A stretch of DNA of 64,000 nt from Linyphia triangularis (GCA_963978545.1 OZ021732.1:25926688-25990687); one strand, 5' to 3'. Positions 28,881 through 43,139 are shown, numbered from the stretch's first letter. The notes: a model not told the origin generated them from the sequence alone. Translations and numbers: made by a program.

Positions 28881-29286
28881 TTTTAATATTATTTCCAAAC
28901 ACAATTCCTTATCCGTTTCCATACTACGTCTTAAAATCCTATTTGATGCAAGAATTCGAAGAGCACTATTTCAATAAATCAATTTTAATATTATTTCCAA
29001 ACACAATTCCTTACTTGTTTCCATACTACGTCTTAAAATCCTATTTGATGCAAGAATTCGAAGAGCACTATTTCAATAAATCAATTTTAATATTATTTCC
29101 AAACACAATTCCTTACTTGTTTCCATACTACGTCTTAAAATCCTATTTGATGCAAGAATTCGAAGAGCACTATTTCAATAAATCGATTTTAATATTATTT
29201 CCAAACACAATTCCTTGCTTGTTTCCATACTACGTCTTAAAATCCTATTTGATGCAAGAATTCGAAGAACACTATTTCAATAAATC
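28881..29286. repeat. 102-bp tandem repeat, four copies
   Basis: Successive units begin TTTTAATATTATTTCCAAAC at 28881, 28983, 29085 and 29187, exactly 102 bp apart, with only a few substitutions. The period is a multiple of three. A plus-strand frame therefore stays open through the array (28943-29302) and repeats a 34-residue unit, QEFEEHYFNKS then LFPNTIPYLFPYY. No known protein is recognised. Confidence 0.92.
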
Positions 29287-29869
29287 GTTAATCTTCCATT
29301 AGAAGAAAATAGTTTTGCTTTTCAATAATTATCCATAGGAGCAATGTTGTAACAATCGAATGCATAATCATGTCGAAAAAAAATTTGAATCGTACAATTT
29401 TGGCATGATTTGTTTGCGTTGTTTTGAAACACATTTTTTGATCCCAAGTTTTTAAGTTGTCGAAGTTAAGTTTTATTGTCATCAGAAGTGGAAAAAATTT
29501 TTCAGTAATTTCAATATACATACAATAATTTTCAGTACCTTTACGCTTTATTATGTTCTAAGTTGGTGTTTTTTCATTCAACTTTATTTGTTAATCGTTT
29601 TAATGAAATAAGGCTGTGGAACAAAGCAAACGTTTAAATTGCACTGTATTGAATGTTGCACTGCAATGCAATAAGCACAATGCAAATACTGGTCACTGGA
29701 CTTACAGAGAAGAGAAAAAAATAAAAATTTATGTAACGCGCGAAAATAAGATAGCGATAAACAAGTTCAGTTTCAAAATTCGGTACGCCAAGTCAAAGAT
29801 AACCAAATCAAGTTCACTCGATCAACACGTAGTTTCGTTGTCTTTCGAAAAGGAGTAGTGTACATGTAG
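29287..29869. other. intergenic DNA between the 102-bp array and the GC-richer patch
   Basis: Mostly AT-rich, with no supported gene. GC content rises toward 29870. Confidence 0.4.
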
Positions 29870-30095
29870 AGGTAGAGTGTCCGACAGCCAATCACAGAGC
29901 TTGATTTTAAAACGGACAACACTCTGCGCAGAAGGGTCACGTGGTCAAGTGCCAATGTCCTCTTTCAGCTGCCGCTGGGGATCCTGGGAAGGAAACGAAA
30001 CCCAAATTGCGCTTCGCAGTTTCGCTGCTGAAGATGTTTAGCGTTCGTGATGATTCAGATGAGAATAGGGAATGTCGATTGGGTGAAAGAGGGTA
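29870..30095 (+). promoter_or_regulatory. GC-richer patch, candidate promoter and first exon
   Basis: This ~225-bp stretch is clearly richer in G and C than its surroundings. It holds a CCAAT box (29888-29892) and a CACGTG E-box (29938-29943). A short frame starts at the ATG at 30034 (MFSVRDDSDENRECRLGERG) and runs into GTAGCT at 30093, which could be a splice donor. No downstream exon was identified, so this could also be an unrelated GC-rich remnant. Confidence 0.25.
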
Positions 30096-31078
30096 GCTTA
30101 TTACTTAGTTTCGCTTCTACTTTGGGTGTTCTTATTTTGTCTAGCTGATAACTATTTCATTATTTCAAGGTCGTGAATCCTCCAAAATCAGCAACGTCTT
30201 TCTACAAGCCTTTAAATGATGAAGCATGATATTATGATCATTCAAATTTTACAAGAAAAAGTAAAATTTTTCTCCGTTGGCTGATAAAGGCAAAAAAAAC
30301 ATTTAAAAAAATTATTTGGAATCGTATTACGATGCGTTAAATGTGAATATTTTTAATGTAATATAGATTTGTAAAAATATAAAATTTTTAAGTTCTAGGT
30401 TTGGCAGACTCGATCCCTACACACAAATTAATCATTCCATTAATTATCAATTAATTTGTAATTTTCTCGGTTTTGAAAAGGTTTTGGCTTTTGGAAAATA
30501 GCAAAACTAGAGAAATTTTGCACTTAATTCTTTTTCAGTCATACAGATATATATCTTTCATACAATGTACTGGAGAGAAACAGAAAAGTGCTTTGTAGAG
30601 CTATTAGTGCTTTATTCTCTCTTGATTTTATGTCATTCAGAATGATTTTCGGTTCTAAAAGTTTAAAAAATGACTTAAATTTCGATTTTGTGGATATTTT
30701 TGCTAATGTGAATTCTTTAATTTGAATAATTTCGGGTAAACAAATTGCAATTTGATATTGTAACTAGGACTTTTTTCGGAAAAAAAAAAATTAATATCAC
30801 TCAAAAAATGTACTCACGGTTTACTTTATTTATTTTACTATATGCATTATTAAGAAAACTTATGCTCATTGTCACATTGAAACACAGTTGGGTCAAAACT
30901 GTATTTAAATTTTTTAGTTTATATTTTAGCAAAAAAAAAAAAAAGAATACGTCTTTGATCAAAAGTTTATAAGTTTAATTTTTTAACACTTTAAAGTTCT
31001 TTGTTTTATGTATTTATGATTAAAGTCTTAAATTTTCCATTTTAGAACATCCAATTATAACGTCTCATATGTATCAGT

Positions 31079-31117
<39 letters not shown>

Positions 31118-31587
31118 AAAAGCTGCGTTTAATCTAATGTAAATATGATTTTTTCTTTTTGCTTAAAAAAAGTAGGGATTAAAATTCAGCGAACGAGGTT
31201 TCAGAATTTTTCCACTCTGTTTTGCAGCGTAAAAAGTATTGGATTTAAAACTATGAAATTATGCACATTTGTAGAGAAATGTTTGGGAAATCTGCTGAAA
31301 AAAAAAATCAGTTTTGAGTTAAGAGGAAGTCCTAGTAAGAATAGTATTCCATATACTCGCTATGTTACAATCTTATAGCTCAGTGCATTTAGAAACTACT
31401 TTGTATAAATACTTGAAATTTGATGAGTGGGTACAAAAATGATCACTTAATGAAATGACATAAATTAAAAACTCGAAAATAGAATCTAATATATTTTATT
31501 TTACATTTGAAATCCTGACGTCAATGCATGTGCAGTGGCTCCACCTGGTTTTGTCAATTGCTATTTTAATTTTCATTTATAAAAGAC
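30096..31587. other. AT-rich intergenic DNA
   Basis: No supported gene. Contains a T30 run at 31080-31110. Confidence 0.5.
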
Positions 31588-32540
31588 TAGCTGAATACCC
31601 GTGCTGCGCTACGAAATTTTACCATGGGCATTTTAGCAATCAGAAGGCATTCATGTATTCTACACTTCAGAAGTTTGCTCCCATTTCGATCCCGACAAAT
31701 TCCCAAATTTATTATTGAGAATATATTGGAAATGAGACATTTGAATATCCCTCGTTTAGAACGTTTATCCCCATTTGGATCCTTTTTAATTAGTTAATCG
31801 ATATTGAAAAAGTTTATGGTGTTTATATTTGCTGTTAGTTCTGAATTTCAAAGTTGTAACTGCATTGGTAGTGAGATATTAAGATATTCCTCTCATGGTT
31901 TCAATGTTACGTCGGTTTTTCATCCCTTAAAAATTATTAATCGATATTAGAATAACTAATCTTTTCTATATTTGCCCTTTTTAACATTTGCACGAAATAT
32001 CAGAATTGTGGCAACATTGGAAGTGGGTCATTCGGATATCCCTCGTTTGGAACGTTTAACCCCTTTTCCACCACTTCAAGTGGATTAATCGAGATCGGAA
32101 TAGCTTTCTTTTTCTATGTTTGTCTTTGCCGACATTTGTACCAATTTTCAGAGTTGTGACCATGTAGGAAGTGGGACATTCGAATACCCCTCTTTTAGAA
32201 CGTTTAACCCCTTTTCCACCACTTAAAGTGGATTAATCGAGATCGGAATAGCTTTCTTTTTCTATGTTTACCATTATTGATACTTGAACCAATTTTCAAA
32301 ATTTTGCCCATATGGGAAGAGCGACATTCGAATATCCTTCATTTGGAACGTTTAACCCCTTTTCCACCCCTTAAAGTGGGTTAATTGAAATCGGAATAGT
32401 TTACTTTTGCTATGTTTACCATTTGTTAACATTTGTACCAATTTTTAGAGTTGTGACCATGAGGTAAGTGGGAGAATTAGTGATGAGTGAGTCAGTCTGT
32501 CTGTCAGTCAGAGAGGGCTTTGCCTTACATATGTAGAAAT
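31588..32540. repeat. interspersed repeat family A, with ~148-bp internal tandem units
   Basis: The head CTAGCTGAATACCCGTGC (then TACGAAATTTTACCATG) recurs at 54396 and 58789. Inside, the motif GAACGTTTAACCCCTTTTCC repeats near 32048, 32198 and 32345, about 148-150 bp apart, with an older copy near 31760. The tail is GTGATGAGTGAGTCAGT followed by CAGTCAGAGAGGGCTTTGCC. No coding capacity. The class (Helitron-like, SINE or LINE tail) is undecided. Confidence 0.65.
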
Positions 32541-32974
32541 AGTCATTCAATGAAAACAATTTATGTCATTTCATTAGATGATATTTTTCGTACCTACTCA
32601 CCAAATTTCAAGGCTTTATACAAAGTAGTTATTAAATGCTCTGGGCTAAAAGATTGTAACATAGCGAGTATAGGGAATGATCCTAACTAGGACTTCCTCA
32701 TAACTTTAGTTTTTGAGTTATTATTTGTGGTGAACGATTTTTTTTTTATTATTAGTATTTATTTATTCTTTTGCACGGGTTGTCCTGTTCAGGAAAATTT
32801 AACCCCTGTAGAAATCTAAAGTTTTGCAGGCACAGAGTCTTACTAAAATACTCTCGTCGCCCTTTTGTATTTTTAAATTTCGATGAAGCTTTGGAGATAT
32901 CAAATTTCTAAATTTCGAAAAATTCAATTTTAAGCTTGCGCAATAGATTTTATATTTATATATAGATTTTATAT

Positions 32975-33945
<971 letters not shown>

Positions 33946-34117
33946 CACTTTATATGGCCATTTTTTTTTAGTAATGCCATGTTACAATATTTTTGGGATT
34001 GAGACTGATTTATAAAAGGGAATTAATTTAGCTTATTACCTAAAATTAATTTGAATTTTAAAACCATTTTTTTGGTGAGAAGTATGTTTCCCACAACCCA
34101 CGGTGATCTATTCAAAG

Positions 34118-34152
34118 GTAAGACATATTATGCTTTGCATAATATGTCTTAC
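34118..34152. repeat. perfect 16-bp hairpin in the piggyBac relic
   Basis: GTAAGACATATTATGC, a TTT loop, then the exact complement. It is followed at 34153-34212 by three copies of a ~20-bp unit built on CTATGTGGATTCTATGTGAT. Confidence 0.9.
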
Positions 34153-34180
34153 TATGTGGTCTATGTGGATTCTATGTGAT

Positions 34181-34540
34181 CTATGTGGATTCTATGTGAT
34201 CTATGTGGATTCCTAAACTAGTCACTTTTCTCCAAATTCTATAAAAAATACCGAATGATGTTCGATGGCGTCCAAAAATTGCAATCGCCTCGCGGACTAT
34301 AATGTATCTTGTTCTCTTCTCACGTGCTTTAGTAGAGCACACACGGCAAAGTCTATATGTTTTCTGTAAAGTTGGCAAATGGTCACCAACTTCAGTCAAT
34401 CGTACATCATTTGAAACAGTTTTCTTGCTGATCAGGAAACTTACAGGTTGTCCTTTGCGTTTACGACTTGAAAATCCAGAAATGAGTTGTTGTGCTAGTC
34501 GAAGTCGAAAATTGAATCGGTCTTGGTGGGAAATAATCAT
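34181..34540 (-). pseudogene. piggyBac transposase C-terminal fragment
   Basis: An open stretch of 119 codons contains FRLRLAQQLISGF, a basic segment with RKRKGQ, GDHLPTLQKTYRLC and CRVCSTKAREKRTRY. This matches the end of piggyBac-type transposases, where a basic linker precedes a C-terminal zinc-binding domain beginning C-x2-C followed by K+xTRYxC. After RTRY the cysteine pairs are missing in this frame. The remainder reads better in another frame, which suggests a frameshift. The catalytic DDD core is absent. It lies inside a TTAA-flanked element. Confidence 0.6.
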
Positions 34541-34625
34541 AGGTGGGAAAATAGCTTCTCATCGACATTTAAAAATTAATGAAGTTGGTGTGAAGTATAC
34601 TTCCCATTGCCTTATAAAGTGTTAA

Positions 34626-37600
34626 TGGACTTATGTCCATTATAAGTGACTTTTGAAATTTTTTGCTTAGTCCAGGTGTTGTTTCAAAAGCGACAAGGAC
34701 GTCGTATACTAGAATGCTATAAAATAAACAATAGATAAAATCATTTTTTTTTTAATCCTGTCAGAAGTGACGAACTTTTTCTGAAGCAAAAATCAAAAAT
34801 TGCAAAACCATAAAATTTCAAAAAGCCGAAACTTTAAAAATTACATATTAGCATCCGCATCTTTTTCCATATTTGTTGAACTACTTTTAGAACACATATT
34901 TCTCTTCAATTGAGAAAGCATTTTTATATTATTTTTTATATAAAAAATATCGGTCTTGAAAATTTTGGAAACACAAATATGGTTAGAAGGTGTTTCTTAC
35001 TAAAACTTAAGATTTTTGTTGTATTACTTTTTCTAGGCACCCTCAAACACACTAAAAAAATTTTAGACTCTTGATTTAGTGTTTTGTACTATTTGATTTA
35101 GAATTTAAAAAAAAGGCTTAATTTTCATACTTTTCAACTCATTCTCTTTTCAAAGTTGAATACAAGGTTTGACGAAGAACCAGTGCAAAATGTATAAATT
35201 TAAGCCAGTACAAAACTAGTCAATCAATTTCAAAATTACGAACAGAATTGGTCTTGTTTAAGACCTTCATTCTCCAGACTCATTCCAAAAAAAAAAACTA
35301 TTGTTGTTTTTTCATAAATAATAATAATAAAAAAAAACTCCTACCAACTCTACAAAAACTTTCATGCAAAAATCTACATTAAAAAAAAACCTAATTGATC
35401 AATTTATACAATCTCTAATTTTATCAAAATGCAAAATGTTTACTCTTGTTTAAAGCAACTAAAAAGCTTGTGCTTTGGTCTTTCAGTTTTTAATTACATC
35501 ATTTCGATTCTAACTAGTATTAGATTCGGGATCTATGGAAAGCGACTTTTTGTTTGTCCCAGCTGACTTTCCGGTAGGTAGTACAAAAGCAGGGCAGTCG
35601 CTAAGAATTTCGGTTAGGGGGGGGGCGTAGACATCCTTTGGCCGACTGAAATCAAGGCATGTCCAGGGTAAAAGTAGAAAATATAAATTAAGATGTTAAT
35701 AAATTGTTAATTCCTTTTTATTAATGTAAAATTAACGTATAAATAATTTTTAATTAATATATAATTAATTAATAATTAATACATACTTAATTGTTGATTA
35801 ATTATTAATTAATGTATAACTAGTTTTTAATGCTATTTTTATTTAATTGTGAATTATTTTATTTAATGTGCAATTAATTTTAATTTATGTTTAATTACTT
35901 TTAAATTATCGTCTAAACAATTTTTAATATTTTATGGCATTTTATTAATATGTAATTAATGTCAAATTTTAAGTATATTTTCCTCACATTTTATTAATAC
36001 GTAATTAAGGTCAAATTTTAAGTAAATTTTCCTCACATTTTAGATAAAGATCCTTTAAATTCATTTAATTTTTCATTTCTTTTTAATAAATTACCCCTCC
36101 CTCCCCGTGCAACAGAGATTATATTTGGAAACGTTTTTATTTGGGAAGAATAGTTTCAAGAAATAGTTTTTTCAAGAATAGTTTCTGAAAATATTACTCG
36201 TTTTTTGAACAATAATCATTTGTTCAAGAAGAAAAGTAAACTTGAAAATGTTTTTTTTTTTCTTCTAAAAATCACATGGATTACTTTAGCATTAAACCAA
36301 ACTATAGTATTATTTATATGCAAAAAGGTAAATTATTCGCAACTAACTCTTATAAATATGAACTTCGAATTTAGTGACAGAATATTCAGATCTATAAAAA
36401 AGCATATCACAATTTTTATCACAAAATACCACACTATATAAGGAATAGTACGTGTAGGTTTTTTTGGGAAAGGGGGGAGGGGTATTCAAATCTACAGTGT
36501 TACTCTACTCCGATCTTGAGGAAAAAAAAGTGTACATTTGATCTTCAAAACAAAAGAAAAGTCACTGTCAGCATGAAATCGACCGTCAACTTAGGCTGCA
36601 TTGTGAATAGAATTATTAAATATTAATGATGATCTTAATTATTTATACTTTTTTCCATTCAATATGTTTTGAAACATCCTTCACTAGGCATTTTTAAAAG
36701 AAGGAAAGAAATTTCGGAAATTTGCCGACTACCTGCCTTTCTAAACACTTTGATGGGGTAGTACAATGAAGATATCTATGGTAATATTTGCGTTCGCAGT
36801 TCGCAGTCCATCAATGTAAGCGACAAAAAGACATCGACTTCCCTATAATAGACTTCTAGGGTAAAAATGCAGATTCGTCAAACTCGGATAGCGCTGCATT
36901 CCGGTATTTTTAATATTTTTGTAAGACATTTCTTCGTTTGTACTTTTTTTATTCAATTCAATTTTATTGTGGATCAACTTTAAAAAAAAAAAAAAAAACT
37001 CAATAAAATCTCGAAAATATGCCGATTGTCCAACTTTTATAAACTTGGGTGGGGGGGGGGAGGGGGTCACGACGTCCCTGTATAAAAGTGCTTAGTATTT
37101 TCCAACTATATATTTTAAAATCCTCTGAATTATTTTATCCCTTCCCACGTCCAACCACTCAAACTAGCCAGATTTAAACCATTTCTACAGTTCTCTTTAT
37201 TTTCAAAGAAATTAGAAGACAACATTCTATTGTGTGGGCTAAGGATCAATTCAACCAAATAGCCAAAAGTGTGACTAAAAAAAAAAAAAAATCCAAGCAC
37301 AGATATCTTTATCGCCATCAACTACTATATCCACAAAACAATTAGCAATAATCCACACTGCCATTCCTTTTGGCAGTCAGCCCATCGCATCAGATCACGA
37401 TGACCTAGATTCTGAAGTTATTTTGGATGGCCCATCCCAACACTTGTAGCGTCGGGAAACAGGTCAGAAGGACAGACACGTTACGTTTTCCCGCTCTTTT
37501 CTCGCTACTGCAACTGCCGCATCCCCACTCTGCAAACAGAACACATACACGCAAAACGAAACTTCGGAGAATGTCCTTTCTTCTAAAAACATATTAACAA

Positions 37601-37647
37601 CCGAAATGTTACTTCACAATCCTGGAGTTATCTGCTTCAGGAATCTG
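34626..37647. other. intergenic DNA, no supported gene
   Basis: AT-rich DNA. It includes a stretch of ATTAAT-rich sequence (35690-35900) and a GC-richer patch at about 37430-37560 with no clear frame. G-runs at 35615 and 37030 may be remnants of hAT ends, but no partners were found. Confidence 0.4.
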
Positions 37648-37649
37648 CA

Positions 37650-38230
37650 AGGTGTTCCATAAATAATATTTTTTCCGAATTTCATGTTTTGAATGTTTTT
37701 TTTATTGGGTTTAAACAAGTTGGATTATAACCGTTGCTGCGTGACTAAAAGGCTATTTATGTGCACGTTTCTTTCGAAGTACCACAGATATAAACACCAA
37801 ATCAATAGCGATTGAGCGACAATAAATGAATGAAATAACTCTTTTCATTGGGGGACAACACCTCAGTATCTAATAACGAAACTCCTGCGTTTCAGGTTTT
37901 TTTTTCACTCACACACAAAAATTACCATCGAATTTCCATGCTCTAGACAGAATTTCCAGTTTTGTCTGGAAATATTGATCTCATGCAGTTGGACAGAGCC
38001 TTTCTACAGGATGTCCAATGTGTGGTCCATGTTGAACATAAACAATAAAAACACTGTTTTGAGATAAAAACTAATTGGCAAACCTCTGTATTTTTCAAAA
38101 CCTACTGTATTCCTAGTACCAACGCAGCAAACGATGCATTCCTATCTCCAATCGTATTTTAATATTCACGTTTAAAAGTCTAATTAGGTTATTATTGTAC
38201 ACCCTAAGGTTATTTATTGTACACCCTGTA
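37650..38230. mobile_element. possible mariner-like element
   Basis: The left end CAAGGTGTTCCATAAATAA and right end (inverted) CAGGGTGTACAATAAATAA match at 16 of 19 positions. TA follows the right end but does not precede the left, so the call is tentative. No transposase was recognised. Confidence 0.35.
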
Positions 38231-40031
38231 TCAGCTTCTTTTTCTACAGGTAAGAAGGTCGCTTTAAGGAGACTTGGTACTCTTCACACTTTTTTTTTAT
38301 TTAAGTCTTTAAAATTATAATTTTTATAAATTTGGAAGTATTACAAAGTAAAAGCTAAATTTTATTAATAAAAAAATTCACTTACAACTCTAAATTTTCA
38401 AAAATATTAAAAAAAAATTAAAAATTCATCAAATTTTAAATTCTATCTTCTTTTTCATTTTCCAATATTTTTTCATGATTTTTTTAAAAATATGTTCCTA
38501 GTAATATAGTCTAACTTCTTAAGGATCGGATTTTGAATAAGTAAATTAGTTTTCGAGAAAAACGATAAATACTATACATATATGTAAAAAAAGCGTAAAA
38601 AACGGGTATTTTTCAACACTTAAATTTGTAAAAAAAAAGAAAATTTTATTTTATTTAAAACTCCATGCCTGTTTTTCTCAAATAGATATTAAGAATGACA
38701 CAAAACAAAATTCAAGCTATTTCATTTATATTTGCTGAAGTTTTAGGATTTTTGAGTATGGTGGGAATTTCAAAAATCCCGTACTGAGAAACATCGAAGG
38801 AGCTATAGCAGCAATGCTAAATTCTCCATAAAAATATAGTTTATCTGCAATTGCAGTTATCGGATCAGTTCAAAAACTTGCCAGAATAAGGGGAAGGTTT
38901 CACAGATTATAAACAAGCAAAAAATCGAAAATTTATATTTTTATTATTTTTTGTGAAAACAAGGGGTATCAAGTCCTCTTAAAAATAAAGTGGGGAGGAG
39001 TTTTCAAATTCACAGAAAAAAACGAAAACAGAGTGGGTTTGACTTTATTTATTTGAACAAAAAATTATATATAATGAATAACAAAACCACAGGAAATCCA
39101 ATGATCATATTTGAAAATAAAGCCTCGAATAAAACCTAGTCTCCATTCACCCTTGTGTGCGAGATAGCCCCCCCCCCCCATCCCCATTCTTGTATAAAAT
39201 ATTGATACATATTTTCCCTTAGTCAAATTTTAGAAAAAATTGCCACATCAACACCAAATCATAAAAAAAACGTGCGTTGTACTTTGTCTCTACAAAATAA
39301 ATTCATCAGTTAAGTTATGCCATCTCCAAATTAATTCAGTGTGCAAGATGATCCCAGTAATGACAGAAATGTTGCCCAGGACGTTAAGGATGTATTATAT
39401 CTTCATTCTTAGAAAAAAATTAAAACATCAAGCGGTTAAATTGCTCATTATTGTTGATTAATTAGTAATTGTATTTACCTTTAAAGTAAAAGTTATATCA
39501 CTAAATTCAAACCAACAATCAACATGTTCGTGAATACGTTACTATATGTGCATTGAAGGCGCAAAATGTTCAAACTATCTGAGTGAAACACCTGTTTATA
39601 ATAATTTTTTCAAGTTATCGTTACAGCCAGGTTTTTACGTATAACGATACTGTATGTAACAAAGTTTTTCTACGTCCTTACGCTAGCGTTATAGAGAGAT
39701 TTTACTATAAATTCTAAACTAATAGTGTCATATAGAGGTTGCACGGTTGCACCTACTATTTATTTCGTTCTAAGTTTTCAAAATAAATTGTGAAATAAAA
39801 TAAAATCCGTTAAAGGCTAATTATTTAATGGTGTTTTATTATTTTGGTTCACTCAATCCTATATCGGGAATGGATGGAAGAAATTTAGAGGCCAGCAAAA
39901 AAAAAATTATTTTATAACTTTTTTCAGCTTTAGAAGTGAAATTACTTGTCCATGTTTCGTCTGGCCGAGCACAAAGCGAAAAGTCTGGGAAGGGAATAAA
40001 TTGCTTTTACAGTGCATACCAAAAAAAGAGG
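38231..40031. other. AT-rich intergenic DNA, nothing recognised
   Basis: No gene or bounded element. A short C-run lies at 39170-39180. Confidence 0.45.
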
Positions 40032-40033
40032 TA

Positions 40034-40801
40034 CACTGGTGAGCCAAAATTAAGGACGAGACAGCTTTTCCTTAATAACTTGTCAGTGGAACAGCATCGA
40101 CATATGAAATTCACATCAAAGAGACATATTTATGTAACATAACGACAAATAAAACAACACAGTTGCAAAATGAAATGTACAGTGGGGGAGGGGGGGGGGG
40201 GCATAAGTAAAAGAATGGAGTACCATTAGTCTAAACCATTTCAGATGCTTCCATATTAAAAATCACACTACTCAGACTTTTAGTGGGATATATGATATCC
40301 CTTGGCATCAATGTTTACTTTGCACTCTAGTCTCATACCTAACATGGAGTTATTTATGAGATATAGTGGCGAAACTGCTTATCTCCCTCCCCCCCTTCCA
40401 ATTTAGAACTATTTTGAAGTGATGGAAAATTCACAATACATGGAATGTTTCTACTACTGGTCTCGTGGAAGCATCCCATGGATGGTTAATGACATTTGGA
40501 TTAGAAGAGTGGCATGTCTCATGTACAGGAGTGTTATTCAAACTTTTCATTGCTTATCCAAAACAACTGTGCGATAAAATATGCTATAAATGTCAATAAA
40601 AACGATTTAGAGACAAATACTAACTGATAACGATCTTGTCTGGAGGTAGGAAACGTAATTACAGTAAAAAAGTCTAGTTTAATTATCATTTGTGCTTTTC
40701 GGGAGCTCAATACTGCAATCCAACACACTGCATCCAAAGACCAAAACTTTTTTAATCAGATACTTTTTACTTAAAGGAATGTTTTCAGTCTCATTAGATA
40801 T
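40034..40801 (-). mobile_element. Tc1-like relic, left arm of a palindrome
   Basis: It begins with the Tc1-type terminus CACTGGTGAGCCAAAATTAA directly after TA (40032-40033). On the minus strand it carries a decayed transposase C-terminus readable as SSNPNVINHPWDA, equivalent to the PDLNPIEHVWDAL region that holds the last acidic catalytic residue; here that residue is Asn. The whole segment is an inverted, diverged copy of 43140-43364 plus 44131-44675. Confidence 0.65.
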
Positions 40802-40809
40802 ATTGAACG

Positions 40810-43116
40810 CAGGGGTGTAGTGGAGCGGGAACAATCGGAAACGATCCGTTACCATTTAAGAAGGGGGAACGGCGTTCAATCACCTAAAAAAATTTGAATT
40901 TGATTTTTTTTTTTAATATTTTTCTTTACGTGACACTAAACACTAAGTCAAGTAAGAAAACTAATTGTTCTTTCATGAGAACTATGATTTCGTTTTAGGC
41001 AAGTTCAAGTATTTGCAAAACACTGAAAGAGGTGTGGCAACCCGCACATGGCCATTCCATCAAATTTAATCAAATGGCCATTACATCTAACTCCGATTCC
41101 TCCAATGCCATTTATCTTCATCAACGAATAATCTATATTTGTGGTTGAATTACAGATGTCAAATTTGTATGGCTCGTCATTAATATTGACTAAAACTTCC
41201 TTACACAAGTTCTCACCATCTCCATTTTTAAACAACAAAAACTGTGGTCTGGCAATTGCAGTTCTCTGCGGCCTATCCTTGAAGAATGTTCCCCCCTATT
41301 AATTTAAAGGGAGAGCTAAGCGATTTATCTACTAAAGTAATGTAACGTTTTTTTACTTAATAATATATTTGTAAAATATTGGGAAAATCAAACTGATACG
41401 TTGTTTGAGCACGACAAAATACACTCAAAACGTAATTCATTTATTAACTCTTACTTTCTTTAATTCAATACGTATAAACAATGGAAATGGATGGGGCCAG
41501 GAAAATGCATGCCAGGATGCTCGCATTCTCCTAGCTGCTTAAATTTTAATAAAAGTGGAGAAAAGGGTAAAATTCATCCAAAGAAATAAACTTTGTGCCA
41601 TTTAATAATAAATTTTATATTTGTCATTGTGAGAAGAAAAATAGTTTGAAAATCAAGGTTTGAACAAATATTTTTTCCCCTTGCAACAAATAATGCTGCT
41701 GGAACCCATGCTAAAGAATTGTTGATGTTTTCCAAAAAGTCAAGGTATTCACATTTGTTGAAGTTATATATTTCATTTTCTTTAATATAAAACTGATAAT
41801 AGTTTTGTAAATGGGCATGATACATCGAAATCGGGCTGTGAAATTGTAGGAAAGCGATTCAAATGTATTTTAAAATGCAAAAGTAAATTTCTTTTCGATT
41901 TGCGAAAGGGAAAGCTTACATTTACAGTTATTTCAATTTATTACAAAAATGTAGCAGTAAAATCTTTTTCCCCAAGTTTTAAAAAAATTAACACTAAATA
42001 CACTGTCGAGGCTAAAGAGGGGAACTTTTTAAACTCTAGTGATTTTGATGGCAATATCATTTAAATTTTGCAGTTTGCTTTCTCTTCCGATTCATACCCA
42101 CTTGTGACGACTGTCACCTTAATCGTCACCACTGTCGAAATGACAGACGGAACTGAATAAGATTAAAAAACTAGGAATTTCCCAAGCAAATCTATACGTC
42201 TGGCAAGTGAGAAGTCTACATTTGGATATCCCTCTTAAAATTAGAGATTGGAATGGTACACAAATAAGTATCCTATCAAGAAATTTTAAATCGACTGTTG
42301 TATTTTAACTTTCCAATTGATATTTCCCTAGTTGTTAATTTCATTTTATTAATGGGACAACTCTTGAAAAGAAAAGTAAGGGTCAATCAAGCAAGAGGAA
42401 CTTCTCTACTTTTTCATCTCGAGAAGGAGAAGAACCATTAAACTCTCAATCGACATCTACAACAATCGCATTTTTTAAAATTTATTTGAAAATAGATTTC
42501 GAGGAGCTCGTAGCAATTACCCAAACCCATTACTTGTAAGGCATCTTTGAAAATCTGGAAGTCAGATGATTATGTTAAATCAAGGCTCCGTAAACCCATG
42601 ACCCTATTAGGGTGCGTTCTGACTCAAACGTGTCTGAATCGAACCTTGATCTCTTATGGAAATTTTTCTGAATGAAAAAAGTTTTTAAAAAAATCCTGTT
42701 AATAATCTGTTTAAAATGTGTTGCAGATAATCTGTTTAAAAAGTGTTGTAAAAAATCTGTTTAAAAATTTGTGTCACTTATATGTTTGAAAATGTCTTAT
42801 AATCAATTTATAAAGTGTCAAACAATCTTTTAAAACGAGTTTTGCAAAGTAAATTGTGTTAAAATCCATATAACTTAAGAGTTTAAAAAAAATTATTTAA
42901 ATAAAAAAATTTTATAAACACACATGTTTTTCTTTTTAATTTTTGAGGTGCTCATTATCTGTTTTGAGATTATTAAAGTAATATTAGTTATTTATTCTTA
43001 GTTTTTATTTTCACTCTCACCCCTCCTCACAAAAAAAGTATACGTTAGTAACGACCATCGATGGTAACAGCGCGCCATAGAGTTCCCACACCTTTTTATT
43101 TTACACTACACCACTA
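40810..43116. mobile_element. non-autonomous hAT element, copy 2
   Basis: It starts CAGGGGTGTAGTG and ends with the complement of TAGTGGTGTAGTG. The 8-bp duplication ATTGAACG is exact (40802-40809 and 43117-43124). It is homologous to 845-3498, but about 350 bp shorter in the interior and with a private ~100-bp segment near 42555-42660. No transposase frame. The host sequence is the Tc1-like palindrome. Confidence 0.92.
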
Positions 43117-43139
43117 ATTGAACGTCAGATAATCTGCAG

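Larger units (their letters stand above)
33946..34621. mobile_element. piggyBac deletion derivative
   Basis: TTAA flanks both ends (33942-33945 and 34622-34625). The terminal inverted repeats are CACTTTATATGGC on the left and CACTTTATAAGGC on the right, 12 of 13 identical. Inside is a degraded piece of a piggyBac-type transposase on the minus strand, a strong 16-bp hairpin and a short tandem repeat. At 676 bp it cannot be autonomous. Confidence 0.8.

Noticed and set aside
35590..35640. CAGGGCAGTCGCTAAG followed by a G-run, resembling a hAT end
   Set aside because: No partner end or target duplication could be located.
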